Positions 8,548 to 17,282 of a stretch of DNA of 37,512 bases are shown here, piece after piece. The stretch is from the NCBI GenBank assembly GCA_050260215.1, contig JBLNBU010000106.1:1-37512 (forward strand), in the 5' to 3' direction. The notes beneath the pieces were generated by a model, which made no database searches, was not told the origin of the DNA, and saw nothing but the letters and a program-made list of their open reading frames with translations. This DNA comes from JBLNBU01 sp050260215 (lineage in GTDB: Bacteria > Pseudomonadota > Alphaproteobacteria > Rhodospirillales > Magnetospirillaceae). The position numbers and the translations under genes are program-made. The stretch's first letter is position 1; the number at the start of each line of letters is the position of its first letter.

Positions 8548-9582
8548 ATGGCTGAGGACGACGAACTCAAGCCGGTAATCGACAGCGACATGGACTCCAT
8601 GTTCATTTTGCCGCTGTCGATCATTCCTTTGCAGACGCCCGCCCTGCAAAGCGCGAAGCTCATCAAGAACGTGCGCCTGCGCAGCGTCATCGAGATCTTC
8701 GCCGATTCCCAGACCGGCTCGGGCCAGGTCGAGATCGAATCTTTGCCGGCCATGTTCGGCTGGCCGCTGGACCAGCTGCATCCCGACCTGGCGGTGCTGC
8801 GGCGCCTGTCGCTGCTGCCCAGCTACGACGTCTATTCGCTGCGCATCTCGCTGCGCGAGCACGGCATCCCGGTCAACGACTACTCGGCGCTGCAGCTGTC
8901 GCCGGAAAAGGCCAGCCAACTGGCCGGCTACATGACCATGTTCACCCGGCCGCTGATGAAGATGATCTACGGCGACGAGGCCATCAAGGTCGACACCTTC
9001 GACGACCTGCTGAAGCTGTTTCGCGACCCCGACGTCAAGAAGGCCCGCCAGCGCCTGGAACAGATGGCCAAGAGCCTGAACATCGACATCTTCGAGGTGC
9101 CGCGCTTCCTCGAAGACTACGGCGACACCTTCCTGTCCCTGTCCTATTTCCGCCACTGCCTCGACCGTCTCGAGCCCTACTTCACCGCCTGCGTGCAATC
9201 GCTGGAGCCCATCCGCAAGCACTTCCAGCTGAAGCAGGACACGAACCTGATGAAGACGACCGACACCATCGAGGAAGTCATCAACACCATGAGCGCCACC
9301 ATCACCGGCCGCCTCGAGGTGTTCGAGAAGCGCACCCGCGAGATGTGGGACAATATCTCCCAGGACGAGTTCCGCGTGGTCAAGACCATGATCGAACGCT
9401 ACCACGTCACCATCGGTGCCGCCCTGTGCGGCCTGACGGTGAAGATGAACTCGTTCGCGCGCATGTTCCCGCGCGCCAATGTCGGCGGTCCCATCAAGCG
9501 CGCCGACTTCATGACCGCCGAGATGATCCAGGGCATCGAACTGATCCGCGACGTCGAAAAGCGCTACATGCCCAAGGGGTGA
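8548..9582 (+). CDS. Protein of unknown function, 344 residues
   Basis: I do not recognise this protein. It has no signal peptide and no clear membrane segment. It looks like a soluble, mainly helical cytoplasmic protein with normal codon use for the region. The N-terminal 15 residues are acidic. Residues 18-35 are hydrophobic (FILPLSIIPLQTPALQSA). The centre (120-260) is helix-rich with many Lys/Glu pairs. The C-terminal 100 residues contain KTMIERYHVTIGAALCGL and end RDVEKRYMPKG. No Walker, HTH or metal motif is visible. The ribosome site before ATG 8548 is poor. tRNA-Leu follows 45 bases after the stop. The long intact frame and coding style make it a real gene. Confidence 0.85.
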   Translation: MAEDDELKPVIDSDMDSMFILPLSIIPLQTPALQSAKLIKNVRLRSVIEIFADSQTGSGQVEIESLPAMFGWPLDQLHPDLAVLRRLSLLPSYDVYSLRISLREHGIPVNDYSALQLSPEKASQLAGYMTMFTRPLMKMIYGDEAIKVDTFDDLLKLFRDPDVKKARQRLEQMAKSLNIDIFEVPRFLEDYGDTFLSLSYFRHCLDRLEPYFTACVQSLEPIRKHFQLKQDTNLMKTTDTIEEVINTMSATITGRLEVFEKRTREMWDNISQDEFRVVKTMIERYHVTIGAALCGLTVKMNSFARMFPRANVGGPIKRADFMTAEMIQGIELIRDVEKRYMPKG

Positions 9583-9592
9583 GTCGCAATTG

Positions 9593-9613
9593 CCCTCTCC
9601 CGCTGGGAGGGAG
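9593..9613. repeat. Short palindromic repeat, CCCTCTCCC-GCT type (degenerate copy)
   Basis: The left arm CCCTCTCCC and loop GCT are identical to the copy at 29685-29705, but the right arm has drifted to GGGAGGGAG. The copy lies between the 344-residue gene and tRNA-Leu. A related stem occurs at 32047-32065. Confidence 0.6.
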
Positions 9614-9627
9614 TGAAATGGGGCCGC

Positions 9628-9711
9628 GGGGACGTGGTGAAACGGTAAACACAGACGACTTAAAATCGTCCGGCTTCGGCCTTGCGGGTTCAAGTCCCGC
9701 CGTCCCCACCA
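9628..9711 (+). tRNA. tRNA-Leu (anticodon UAA)
   Basis: The acceptor stem GGGGACG/CGTCCCC is perfect, with discriminator A and an encoded CCA at 9709-9711. The D arm reads TGGTGAAACGGTAAACAC. The anticodon stem GACGA/TCGTC encloses loop CTTAAAA, giving anticodon TAA. A long class-II variable arm (CGGCTTCGGCC region) and a T arm GCGGG-TTCAAGT-CCCGC follow. All of these match the tRNA-Leu(UAA) pattern. The convergent exported-protein gene ends 5 bases downstream, leaving almost no room for separate termination. Confidence 0.97.
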
Positions 9712-9715
9712 GCAA

Positions 9716-10126
9716 CTAGCGGAACAAGAGCCGGTTGATCAGGACTTCGACCACCTGGTCGCCGCCGGGGCTCTTGCGGACGACCTCGAGCGCCAGGGCC
9801 TTGATCATGGGAGCCGGGTTGCTGCCCGAGTAGTCCTCCCACGACACCGCACTCAGGCGCTTGCGGATCTGTTCGGCGACGGACTTCTCGACCTTGGCCT
9901 CTTCGGTGTGGACCAGGACCAGGTCCATGTTGACGACGTGGAACAGGCCGCCCTGGTCCCACATCTCGACGGTGATGGTCTGCAGCTTGGTGAAGCGGTA
10001 CTTGCCGTCGCCGGGGCTGTTGCCGCCGCCGCCCCCGCCCCCGGCGCCCTTGGCCAGCGCCGCGGCCGGGGCCAGCGTGGCGGCGGCCAGCAGGGCCAGC
10101 AGGGCCAGCAGGCGGCGGCGCCTCAC
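9716..10126 (-). CDS. Small exported protein, FliL-like, function unknown
   Basis: The 136-residue product has a basic, hydrophobic N-terminus (MRRRRLLALLALLAAATLAPAAALA) that serves as a signal peptide or anchor. A Gly-rich linker (about residues 28-35) follows, then a domain beginning KYRFTKLQTITVEMWDQGG. The periplasmic part (VVNMDLVLVHTEEAKVEKSVAEQIRKRLSAV, ending EVLINRLLF) resembles the stomatin-like FliL fold, in which a long helix is followed by a strand carrying the C-terminal hydrophobic end. I offer this only as a similarity. Its start overlaps the stop of the cyclic-nucleotide-binding gene by 4 bases, so the two are translationally coupled. Confidence 0.75.
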   Translation of the reverse strand: MRRRRLLALLALLAAATLAPAAALAKGAGGGGGGGNSPGDGKYRFTKLQTITVEMWDQGGLFHVVNMDLVLVHTEEAKVEKSVAEQIRKRLSAVSWEDYSGSNPAPMIKALALEVVRKSPGGDQVVEVLINRLLFR

Positions 10127-10515
10127 CGTTCTTCCCCGCAGGCCAGGATCACCTGGGCCTCGGCCAGTTCGGTGCCCATCAGGCGGATGTTGCCCAGCAA
10201 GGCGTTGACGATGACCCGGATGCCGCGCGGCGCCTTTTCCAACTGCTCGTGCAGGCGGCCCTTGCCGACGACGACGCAGGCGGTTTCCTCGGTGGCCACC
10301 GCCGAGGCCATGCGCGGGCTGTCGTCGATCAGGGCCATCTCGCCGAAGATGCCGCCCGACACCACCGTGCCCAGGCCGACGCGGCGGCCCTTGACCGTCT
10401 TGAACACCTCGACGCGGCCGTATTCGACGATATAGGCCTCGTCGCCGGTGTCGTCCTCGTTGAACACCACGGTACCGGGGGCAAAGACCTTGCGGCGTGT
10501 TTCGGCGGGCTGCAT
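10123..10515 (-). CDS. Cyclic-nucleotide-binding domain protein (stand-alone)
   Basis: This 130-residue protein is essentially one cNMP-binding beta-roll. It starts with KVFAPGTVVFNEDDTGDEAYIVEYGRVEVF. The phosphate-binding cassette is complete, FGEMALIDDSPRMASA, with Glu59 for the ribose and Arg68 for the cyclic phosphate, so ligand binding is plausible. There is no DNA-binding, kinase or channel domain attached; it would act through a partner. It lies 19 bases after nadB and overlaps the next gene by 4 bases (ATGA). It is therefore probably co-transcribed with the nad genes and with the small exported protein, its likeliest partner. Confidence 0.88.
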   Translation of the reverse strand: MQPAETRRKVFAPGTVVFNEDDTGDEAYIVEYGRVEVFKTVKGRRVGLGTVVSGGIFGEMALIDDSPRMASAVATEETACVVVGKGRLHEQLEKAPRGIRVIVNALLGNIRLMGTELAEAQVILACGEER

Positions 10516-10534
10516 GGCTATTCTCGCGGATGGG

Positions 10535-12145
10535 TCAGCCGACGCGCCGGGCCGAGAAGTTCTTCGGCACCAGCACGGTGTTCTGCGGCGGGGCGATGGT
10601 GTCGGGGGTGGGATAGTCCAGGGTGTAGTGCAGGCCGCGGCTTTCGCGCCGGATCAGGGCCGAGCGGATGATCAGGTCGGCGACCATGGCCAGGTTGCGC
10701 AGTTCCAGCAGGTCGTTGGTGACGCGGAAGCTGCCGTAGTATTCGGCGATCTCCTCGAGCAGCAGGCGCACCCGGTGCTTGGCGCGTTCCAGCCGCTTGG
10801 TCGAGCGCACGATGCCCACATAGTCCCACATGAAGCGGCGCAGCTCGTCCCAGTTGTGCGAAACCACCACCTCCTCGTCGGAGTCGGTGACCCAGGTCTC
10901 GTCCCACGGCGCCACCTCGGGCGGTTCGGGCATCTGGCCGATGCGCTCCAGGATGTCGCGGGCGGCGGCGGCGCCGAACACCACGCATTCCAAGAGCGAG
11001 TTGGACGCCAGGCGGTTGGCGCCGTGCAGGCCGGTGAAGGCGCATTCGCCGACCGCGTACAGGTTGTCCACGTCGGTGCGGCCGTGCAGGTCGGTGATGA
11101 CGCCGCCGCAGGTGAAGTGGGCCGCCGGCACCACCGGGATCGGCTGCTTGGTGATGTCGATGCCGAACTGCAGGCAGGTGGCGTGGATATTGGGGAAGTG
11201 CGAGGTGATGAACTCGGCCGGCTTGTGGCTGATGTCCAGGTACACGCACTCGCAGCCCAGGCGCTTCATGACGTCGTCGATGGCGCGCGCCACGATGTCG
11301 CGAGGCGCCAGTTCGGCCCGCGGGTCGTAGTCGTCCATGAAGCGGGTGCCGTCGGGCCTGAGCAACTTGCCGCCCTCGCCGCGCACCGCCTCGGTGATCA
11401 GGAACGACTTGGCGTGCGGATGGTACAGGCAGGTCGGGTGGAACTGGCTGAATTCCATGTTGGCGACGCGGCAGCCGGCGCGCCAGCTCATGGCGATGCC
11501 GTCGCCGGTCGACCCGTCGGGGTTGGACGAATACAGGTAGACGCGCGACGCCCCGCCGGTGGCCAGCACCACCGCGCGGGCACGGAACAGCCGCACATTG
11601 CCGCCCTTGCGGTCCAGCGCATAGGCGCCGACGCAGCGACCCAGGCGGTTGCCGCCCAGCTTCTCGCGGATCAGGTCGACGGCGATGTGCTGCTCGAACA
11701 ACTCGGCGCCGCTTTCGCGGATGCGGGCTTCCAGCGTGGTCTGGATTGCCTTGCCGGTGGCGTCGGCCGAGTGGATGACGCGGCGGTGGCTGTGGCCGCC
11801 CTCTCGGGTCAGGTGATAGGCGCCGTCCTCGCGGTCGAAGATGACGCCCGAGCCGATCAGCCAGTCGATGGCCCGGCGCGAGTTATCGACCACGAAGCGC
11901 ACGGTTTCGGGGTTGCACAGGCCGGCGCCGGCATTCAGCGTGTCGGCGATGTGGGACGCGGTGGTGTCGGCGGCGTCCAGCACCGCGGCGACGCCGCCCT
12001 GGGCGTACATGGTGCTGCCCTCGCCCAGCGCGTTCTTGGCCAGCACGGCGACGCGGGCCTTGGGCCGCGCCGACATCACCGCCAGCGCCACCGACAGCCC
12101 CGCCGCACCCGAGCCGATGACCAGCAGGTCGTATGAATCGGGCAT
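10535..12145 (-). CDS. nadB: L-aspartate oxidase NadB
   Basis: NadB oxidises L-aspartate to iminoaspartate with FAD, the first step of de novo NAD synthesis. At 536 residues it has the family length. The N-terminal Rossmann motif is VIGSGAAGLSVAL (residues 9-21), and the substrate loop QGGVAAVL follows. The catalytic-domain signatures are REGGHSHRRVIHSAD, EFSQFHPTCLYHP and TEAVRGEGGKLL, with the FAD-contacting GANRLASNSLLE near residue 390. Succinate dehydrogenase flavoproteins differ in these loops. The start at 12145 is 6 bases after the nadC stop, which indicates an operon. Iminoaspartate is passed to NadA, encoded two genes upstream. Confidence 0.97.
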   Translation of the reverse strand: MPDSYDLLVIGSGAAGLSVALAVMSARPKARVAVLAKNALGEGSTMYAQGGVAAVLDAADTTASHIADTLNAGAGLCNPETVRFVVDNSRRAIDWLIGSGVIFDREDGAYHLTREGGHSHRRVIHSADATGKAIQTTLEARIRESGAELFEQHIAVDLIREKLGGNRLGRCVGAYALDRKGGNVRLFRARAVVLATGGASRVYLYSSNPDGSTGDGIAMSWRAGCRVANMEFSQFHPTCLYHPHAKSFLITEAVRGEGGKLLRPDGTRFMDDYDPRAELAPRDIVARAIDDVMKRLGCECVYLDISHKPAEFITSHFPNIHATCLQFGIDITKQPIPVVPAAHFTCGGVITDLHGRTDVDNLYAVGECAFTGLHGANRLASNSLLECVVFGAAAARDILERIGQMPEPPEVAPWDETWVTDSDEEVVVSHNWDELRRFMWDYVGIVRSTKRLERAKHRVRLLLEEIAEYYGSFRVTNDLLELRNLAMVADLIIRSALIRRESRGLHYTLDYPTPDTIAPPQNTVLVPKNFSARRVG

Positions 12146-12150
12146 GCCGC

Positions 12151-13020
12151 TCAGCTCCAGTCCAGGCCGATGTCCGCCGCCGGGGCGGACTGGGTGATGC
12201 GGCCGACCGAGACGAAGTCCACCCCGGTCTCGGCGATGGCGCGGATGGTTTCCAGCGTCACCCCGCCCGAGGCCTCGGTCTTGCAGCGCTTGGCCACCAG
12301 GGCCACCGCCTGGCGCAGGGTCTCGGGCCCCATGTTGTCGAGCAGCACGATGTCGGCGCCGGCCTCGACCGCGTCGTGCACCTGGTCCAGCGTGTCGCAC
12401 TCGACCTCGACGTTGGGCAGGCCGGCGACCTTGGCCCGGCGCACCGCCTCGGCCACGCCGCCGCACACGGCGATGTGGTTGTCCTTGATCAGCACCCCGT
12501 CATGGAGGCCCATGCGGTGGTTCTTCGCCCCGCCGCAGCGGGTGGCGTACTTGGACAGGCGGCGCAGGCCGGGAATGGTCTTGCGGGTATCGAGCAGGGT
12601 GCAGCCGGTGCCCTTGATGGCTTCGGCGTACTGGGCGGTCAGGGTGGCGATGCCCGACAACAGCTGCAGCAGGTTGAGCGCGGTGCGCTCGGCGGTGAGC
12701 AGGCCGCGGGCCGGGCCCTCGATCTCGGCCAGCACGGTGCCGGGCGCCACCCGGTCGCCGTCGGCGGCGCGGGCAAAGAAGCGCACCTCGGGGGCGACCA
12801 TGCGGAAGGCCTCGGCCGCCACCGGCAGGCCGACGACCACCATGGCGTGGCGGGCGGCCATCACTCCCTTGAAGCGCAGGTCGGCGGGGATCACCGTGGC
12901 CGAGGTGACGTCGCCGCCCTTGAGGTCGGCCTTGGCGAAGTCGGCTGCGCCCACGTCCTCGGCCAGCGAGGCGGCGATCACCCGGCGGGCGTCGTCGAGG
13001 TCGAGCTTACTGCGCGGCAT
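12151..13020 (-). CDS. nadC: Quinolinate phosphoribosyltransferase NadC
   Basis: NadC condenses quinolinate with phosphoribosyl pyrophosphate to nicotinate mononucleotide, releasing CO2. The 289-residue protein has the usual length. Its signatures are TAERTALNLLQLLSGIAT, the catalytic barrel segment LLDTRKTIPGLR, the basic substrate-binding KYATRCGGAKNHRMGL and LIKDNHI, and the final GVDFVSVGRIT. Its start overlaps the 3' end of nadA by 14 bases, so the two are translationally coupled. nadB follows after 5 bases. The product feeds the nicotinate mononucleotide adenylyltransferase, which is not in this window. Confidence 0.97.
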   Translation of the reverse strand: MPRSKLDLDDARRVIAASLAEDVGAADFAKADLKGGDVTSATVIPADLRFKGVMAARHAMVVVGLPVAAEAFRMVAPEVRFFARAADGDRVAPGTVLAEIEGPARGLLTAERTALNLLQLLSGIATLTAQYAEAIKGTGCTLLDTRKTIPGLRRLSKYATRCGGAKNHRMGLHDGVLIKDNHIAVCGGVAEAVRRAKVAGLPNVEVECDTLDQVHDAVEAGADIVLLDNMGPETLRQAVALVAKRCKTEASGGVTLETIRAIAETGVDFVSVGRITQSAPAADIGLDWS

Positions 13021-14029
13021 CGGCGGGCCTGCCCATCGGCACCGAGACCGACATCTCCAGCATGCGTTCCAGCGGCTTCAAGGCGCCCAGGCGCAGCTCC
13101 TCGGGCATCTCGACGCGGGGGGCGTCGTTCTTCAGGCACAGCCAGATCTTTTCCAGCGTGTTCTTGGCCATGAACGGGCAGCTGGCGCAGTCGCAGCTGC
13201 CGTCGGCGCCGGGCGCCGGAATGAAGGTCTTGTGCGGGGCCGCCTTGGCCATCTGGTGGATGATGTGCAGCTCGGTGGCGATGATGAACTCGTCGGCGTC
13301 CGAGCCCAGCACGAAGTCCAGGATGTTGCGGGTCGAGCCCACCTGGTCGGCGTGGGCCAGGATGCTTTCCGGGCATTCGGGGTGGGCGGCGACCTTGGCC
13401 TTGGGGTGGCGCACCTTCAGCTTGACCAGCTCTTTTTCCGAGAACTGCTCGTGGATGATGCACGACCCCGGCCACAGGGTCATCTCGCGGCCCGTGCGGC
13501 GGGCGATGAAGGCGCCCAGGTGGCGGTCGGGGGCGAACAGGATCGGCCGGTCGGCGGGCAGGGCGCGCACGATCGCCTCGGCGTTGGACGAGGTGACGAT
13601 GACGTCCGACAGTGCTTTGACCTCGGCCGAACAGTTGATGTAGGTGACCGCGATATGGTCGGGGTGCTGGTCGCGGAAGCGCTTGAACGCATCGGCGCGG
13701 CAGGCCTCCTCCAGCGAGCAGCCGGCCTCGGCGTCGGGGATCAGGACGGTCTTGGAAGGCGACAGGATCTTGGCGACCTCGCCCATGAAGCGCACGCCGC
13801 AGAAGACGATGACGTCGGCGGTCGTAGCCGCGGCCTTGCGCGACAGGTCGAGCGAATCGCCGACGAAGTCGGCCAGGTCCTGGATCTCGCCGTCCTGGTA
13901 GTAGTGGGCCAGGATGACGGCGTTGCGCTCGCGGCGCAGGCGGTCGATCTCGGCGACCAGGTCGAGCGTGGGGTCGATGTCGGCCTCGGCAAGCGCGCCG
14001 GCGGCAGGCAGGACGATGGTATCGGTCAT
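13007..14029 (-). CDS. nadA: Quinolinate synthase NadA
   Basis: NadA condenses iminoaspartate with dihydroxyacetone phosphate to quinolinate using an oxygen-sensitive 4Fe-4S cluster. The 340-residue product shows the three-fold repeated NadA architecture, with LAHYYQDGEIQDLADFVGDSL near residue 40 and PDRHLG near 168. The conserved cysteines are Cys133 (NCSAEVKA), Cys219 (HPECPES) and the CASC pair at 281-284, which supply the three cluster ligands. The start at 14029 has GGGAGAAG upstream; the frame opens 28 codons earlier without support. It is first in the operon nadA-nadC-nadB. Confidence 0.97.
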   Translation of the reverse strand: MTDTIVLPAAGALAEADIDPTLDLVAEIDRLRRERNAVILAHYYQDGEIQDLADFVGDSLDLSRKAAATTADVIVFCGVRFMGEVAKILSPSKTVLIPDAEAGCSLEEACRADAFKRFRDQHPDHIAVTYINCSAEVKALSDVIVTSSNAEAIVRALPADRPILFAPDRHLGAFIARRTGREMTLWPGSCIIHEQFSEKELVKLKVRHPKAKVAAHPECPESILAHADQVGSTRNILDFVLGSDADEFIIATELHIIHQMAKAAPHKTFIPAPGADGSCDCASCPFMAKNTLEKIWLCLKNDAPRVEMPEELRLGALKPLERMLEMSVSVPMGRPADAAQ

Positions 14030-14244
14030 GGCAATGCTTCTCCCGGCCGGGTGCGGAGGGCCGGCTTCAACAAGTGGACTCGAAGTAAAGCCAAAACCGG
14101 GCCCAAAGCGCAACCATCATGGGTGATATATCGAATTACACGGATCTCGGGGGCGCCATCCACCCTAAGATATACCCATCTAGTCCTCCCGCAGGCGTTC
14201 CCACGCCACGAGCAATGCCGCATTATCCCTGTCAGGAGGCAAGG
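14030..14244. promoter_or_regulatory. Divergent control region between nadA and a response regulator
   Basis: This 215-base region must carry the promoters for the minus-strand nad operon and the plus-strand response regulator. It holds a GATATATC palindrome (14125-14132). ATGGGTGATATAT on one side and its imperfect inverse GATATACCCAT (near 14169) lie about 40 bases apart, so a repressor could bind both. I cannot assign a known NAD-responsive operator. No gene is supported inside. Confidence 0.4.
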
Positions 14245-14634
14245 ATGGGCGAAGCATTGAAGCAATCCGTCGACAGCCCGCTGATCGTCGTAGTCGAGGA
14301 CGAGGCCATCGTCCTGGCAGGCTATCAGATGTTGTTCGAAAGTTGGGGCTATCGGGTGGTGGCGGCCAACTCGCTTGACGACGCCCTGGCCCAGCTCCAG
14401 GCCCGGGGCGAGCCGCCGGCCTTCGTGCTGGCCGACTACCGCCTGCGCGAGGGCCAGACCGGCACCGACGCCATCGACCGCCTGCGCGCCACCTATGGCG
14501 ACATCCCCGGCGTGCTGGTCACCGGCGACACTGCCGTCGACCGCCTGCGCCACGCCGCCGCATCGGGCCTGCCGATCCTGCACAAGCCGGTCAACGGCCG
14601 CCAGCTGCTCGAGATCCTGCGCCGGTCGGTTTAG
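14245..14634 (+). CDS. Single-domain response regulator (receiver only)
   Basis: The 129-residue protein is a CheY-like receiver with no output domain. The acidic pair is Asp19-Glu20 (VVEDEA), the phospho-acceptor is Asp64 (LADYRL), the signalling Thr lies in VLVTGD, and the conserved Lys is in LHKPV. The sequence around Asp64 (LADYRLREGQTGTDAI) matches receivers that in proteobacteria are often linked to hybrid histidine kinases. No kinase is nearby, so the partner is elsewhere. AGGAGG sits 6 bases before ATG 14245. The gene converges on the cation ATPase with 15 bases between the stops. Confidence 0.92.
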   Translation: MGEALKQSVDSPLIVVVEDEAIVLAGYQMLFESWGYRVVAANSLDDALAQLQARGEPPAFVLADYRLREGQTGTDAIDRLRATYGDIPGVLVTGDTAVDRLRHAAASGLPILHKPVNGRQLLEILRRSV

Positions 14635-14649
14635 GGACGCTTCGCTCCT

Positions 14650-17250
14650 TTAGGATGAGGCAGTCCTTGCCTTGCGGGAGAAAGCTTTGACCGCCGCCTT
14701 GCGCGCCTCGTCCAGCACCACCACCGACGACGCCAGCAGGGCCGCCAGGCCCCAGTGGTCGAGCGGCAATCCGGTGGTGTGGAACAAGGCCTGCGCCGGG
14801 CCCCATTCGACCACCACCGCCTGCAGCCCCAGCACCGCGGCCAGCGCCAGCCACAGCTTGCCGTTGGCCAGCACTCCCGGCCCGAACGCCGACTCGCGCC
14901 CCACCCTTGCGTTGAACAGGTTGAAGAACTGGAACAGCACGAAGGTGGTGAAGGCCAGCGTGCGAGCCTCTTCCACCGTGGCGCCGCCGGCGCGGGCGTG
15001 GGCGAAGGCGAACAAGGTGCCCGCCGCCATGGTCGCCCCATAGACGGCCAGCCGCGCGGCGCGGCGCCAGCCCAGCATCGATTCGTCCCTGGGGCGTGGG
15101 GGCCTTGCCATCAGGCCGGGCCGCGGTGGGTCGAAGGCCAGTGCCATGGCCGGCGGGCCGTCCATGATGATGTTGACCCACAGGATCTGGATGGCGTGGA
15201 AGGGCACAGCCATGCCCAACAACGGGGCCGCCAGCACCGCCAGCAGGGCACCGATGTTGGTCGACAGCTGGAAGCGGACGAACTTCAGGATGTTGTCGTA
15301 GATGGTGCGGCCCTCGGCGACGGCGCGCACCACGGTGGGGAACTGGTCGTCGGTCAGCACCATGGCGGCGGCCTCGCGCGCCACGTCGGAGCCGCCCATG
15401 CCCATGGCCACCCCGATGTCGGCGGCTTTGAGCGCCGGGGCGTCGTTGACCCCGTCGCCGGTCATGGCGCAGACGTGGCCGCGGGCCTTCAGTGCCTGGA
15501 CGATGCGCACCTTGTGCTCAGGCGCGACGCGGGCGAAGACGGCGATGGTGTCGATGCATGCTGCCAAATCGGCATCGGACAGGCGGTCGAGATTGGGGCC
15601 GGTCAGCACCTCGCCGTCCAGGCCCAGCCGGGCGGCGATGGCCGCGGCGGTGTCCTTGTGGTCGCCGGTGATCATCTTGACCGCGATGCCGGCGCGGACG
15701 CAGCCGGCGATGGCCTCGGCCGCGCCGGGCCGCGGCGGGTCGGCCAGCCCGACCAGGGCGTGCAGGACCAGGCCGTGCAGCATGGCGGCCGGGTCGGCGG
15801 GGGCGTCGACCGAGCGGCCGGCCAGGGCAATGACGCGGAGCGCGCGGCCGCTCATCCGCGCCACTTCGGCCTGAATCGCGGCCCGGTCGATGGGGTGGAC
15901 GCCGTCTTCGCCCAGCACATGGGTGCAGGCGGGCAGCACCGCCTCGGGCGCGCCCTTGACCAGCAGCAGCAGGCCGTCGTCGGTGCGCTGCAGGGTGGCC
16001 ATGCGACGGCTGGCCGAATCGAAGGGCATTTCGGCCAGCCGCGGCCAGGGGTGGTCGGGAACGCCGGCCTGGTCGGCCAGCACCAGCAGCGCCGCCTCGG
16101 TGGGCTCGCCGATCACCCGGCCGTCGACCAGCCGGGCCTCGGAACAATGGCGGGCGGCCAGCAGGGCACCGGCTGGGGCGTCGGCGGGTCCGAAGCGCCG
16201 GCCCAGCGCCCAGCCCTCCTCGGCGGTCATGCGGTTGAGCGTCAGTGTCCCGGTCTTGTCCGAGCAGATCACCGTGGTCGACCCCAGGGTCTCGACCGCG
16301 GCCAGGCGCTTGACGATGGCGCCGCGGTCGGCCATGCGCGCCATGCCGATGGCCAGGGTGACCGTGACGACCGCCGGCAGGCCCTCGGGGATGGCCGCCA
16401 CCGCCAGCGCCACCGCGGTCAGCACCATGGACGCCGCCGGCTCGCCGCGGGCCAGGCCGTGGGCCAGCACCACCAGCACCACGACCCCGGCCAGCCCCGC
16501 CAGCCGCCGGCCCAGCTGGTCCAGGCGCTGCTGCAGCGGGGTGTCGCCTTCCTGCGCCGCCTCCAGCAGGCCGGCCAGCCGGCCGATCTCGGTAGCCGGG
16601 CCGGTGGCGGTGACCACCATCTCGCCGCGGCCGCGGGTGACCACGGTGTTCATGTGGGCCAGGTTGGCGCGGTCGGCCAGAGCCATGACGGCGTGGACGG
16701 CATCGGTGGTCTTGCCCACCGCGACCGACTCGCCGGTCAGGGTCGATTCGTCGATTTCCAGGCCGTGGGCGGCGACCAGGCGGCCGTCCGCGGGGACGCG
16801 GTCGCCGGCCTCGAGCAGGACCACGTCGCCGGGCACCAGGCGGTCGGCGCCCAGCTGGCATTTCTCGCCGCCGCGGCGCACGCGGGCCTGCTGGGCCAGC
16901 ATGCCCTGCAGCGCCTCGACCACCCGCCCGGCGCGCTTTTCCTGAACGGTGCCCAGCATGGCGTTGAACAGCACTACCACCAGAATGACGGCCATGTCGC
17001 CCATATCGCCGATCAGCCCGGCCAGCACGCCGGCGGCCATCAGCACCACGATCAGCAGGCTCTTGAACTGGTCGAGGAACAGCGCCCAGGCGGGCCGCGG
17101 CGGCTTTTCGGGCAGGCGGTTGGGGCCGGTGCGGGCCAGCCGCCGGGCCGCCTCGGCCTCGTCCAGGCCGCGGGCCGGGTCGCAGCCCAGGCGCTCGCAG
17201 GCTTCGCCCGCGCTCAAGCTGTGCCAGTCATGCCCGTTGTCGCTTGCCAC
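14650..17250 (-). CDS. Cation-transporting P-type ATPase, P2 (Ca2+/Mn2+-like)
   Basis: This 866-residue integral inner-membrane pump has the full P2 order: N-terminal cation-ATPase domain, actuator loop with TGES, PEGLPAVVT in M4, phosphorylation site DKTGTLT (Asp331), MITGD, GDGVNDAPALK, and a six-helix C-terminal region. PEGLP in M4 and WVNIIMDGPPAMAL in M6 (Asn and Asp available for metal) resemble PMR1/PMCA-type calcium or manganese pumps. The M5 STNIGALL lacks the acidic residue of SERCA, so probably one ion is carried per cycle. The start is uncertain: GTG 17250, or TTG 17253 just before it, both with weak ribosome sites. It follows egtD by 32 bases across a GGCGCC hairpin (17262-17281). 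Confidence 0.92.
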   Translation of the reverse strand: MASDNGHDWHSLSAGEACERLGCDPARGLDEAEAARRLARTGPNRLPEKPPRPAWALFLDQFKSLLIVVLMAAGVLAGLIGDMGDMAVILVVVLFNAMLGTVQEKRAGRVVEALQGMLAQQARVRRGGEKCQLGADRLVPGDVVLLEAGDRVPADGRLVAAHGLEIDESTLTGESVAVGKTTDAVHAVMALADRANLAHMNTVVTRGRGEMVVTATGPATEIGRLAGLLEAAQEGDTPLQQRLDQLGRRLAGLAGVVVLVVLAHGLARGEPAASMVLTAVALAVAAIPEGLPAVVTVTLAIGMARMADRGAIVKRLAAVETLGSTTVICSDKTGTLTLNRMTAEEGWALGRRFGPADAPAGALLAARHCSEARLVDGRVIGEPTEAALLVLADQAGVPDHPWPRLAEMPFDSASRRMATLQRTDDGLLLLVKGAPEAVLPACTHVLGEDGVHPIDRAAIQAEVARMSGRALRVIALAGRSVDAPADPAAMLHGLVLHALVGLADPPRPGAAEAIAGCVRAGIAVKMITGDHKDTAAAIAARLGLDGEVLTGPNLDRLSDADLAACIDTIAVFARVAPEHKVRIVQALKARGHVCAMTGDGVNDAPALKAADIGVAMGMGGSDVAREAAAMVLTDDQFPTVVRAVAEGRTIYDNILKFVRFQLSTNIGALLAVLAAPLLGMAVPFHAIQILWVNIIMDGPPAMALAFDPPRPGLMARPPRPRDESMLGWRRAARLAVYGATMAAGTLFAFAHARAGGATVEEARTLAFTTFVLFQFFNLFNARVGRESAFGPGVLANGKLWLALAAVLGLQAVVVEWGPAQALFHTTGLPLDHWGLAALLASSVVVLDEARKAAVKAFSRKARTASS

Positions 17251-17282
17251 CAAGCCAGGATGGCGCCGGCCCTTTGGCGCCG

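Noticed and set aside
10448..12136. 562-codon plus-strand frame opposite nadB
   Set aside because: Shadow of high-GC third positions in nadB; no ribosome site or domain.
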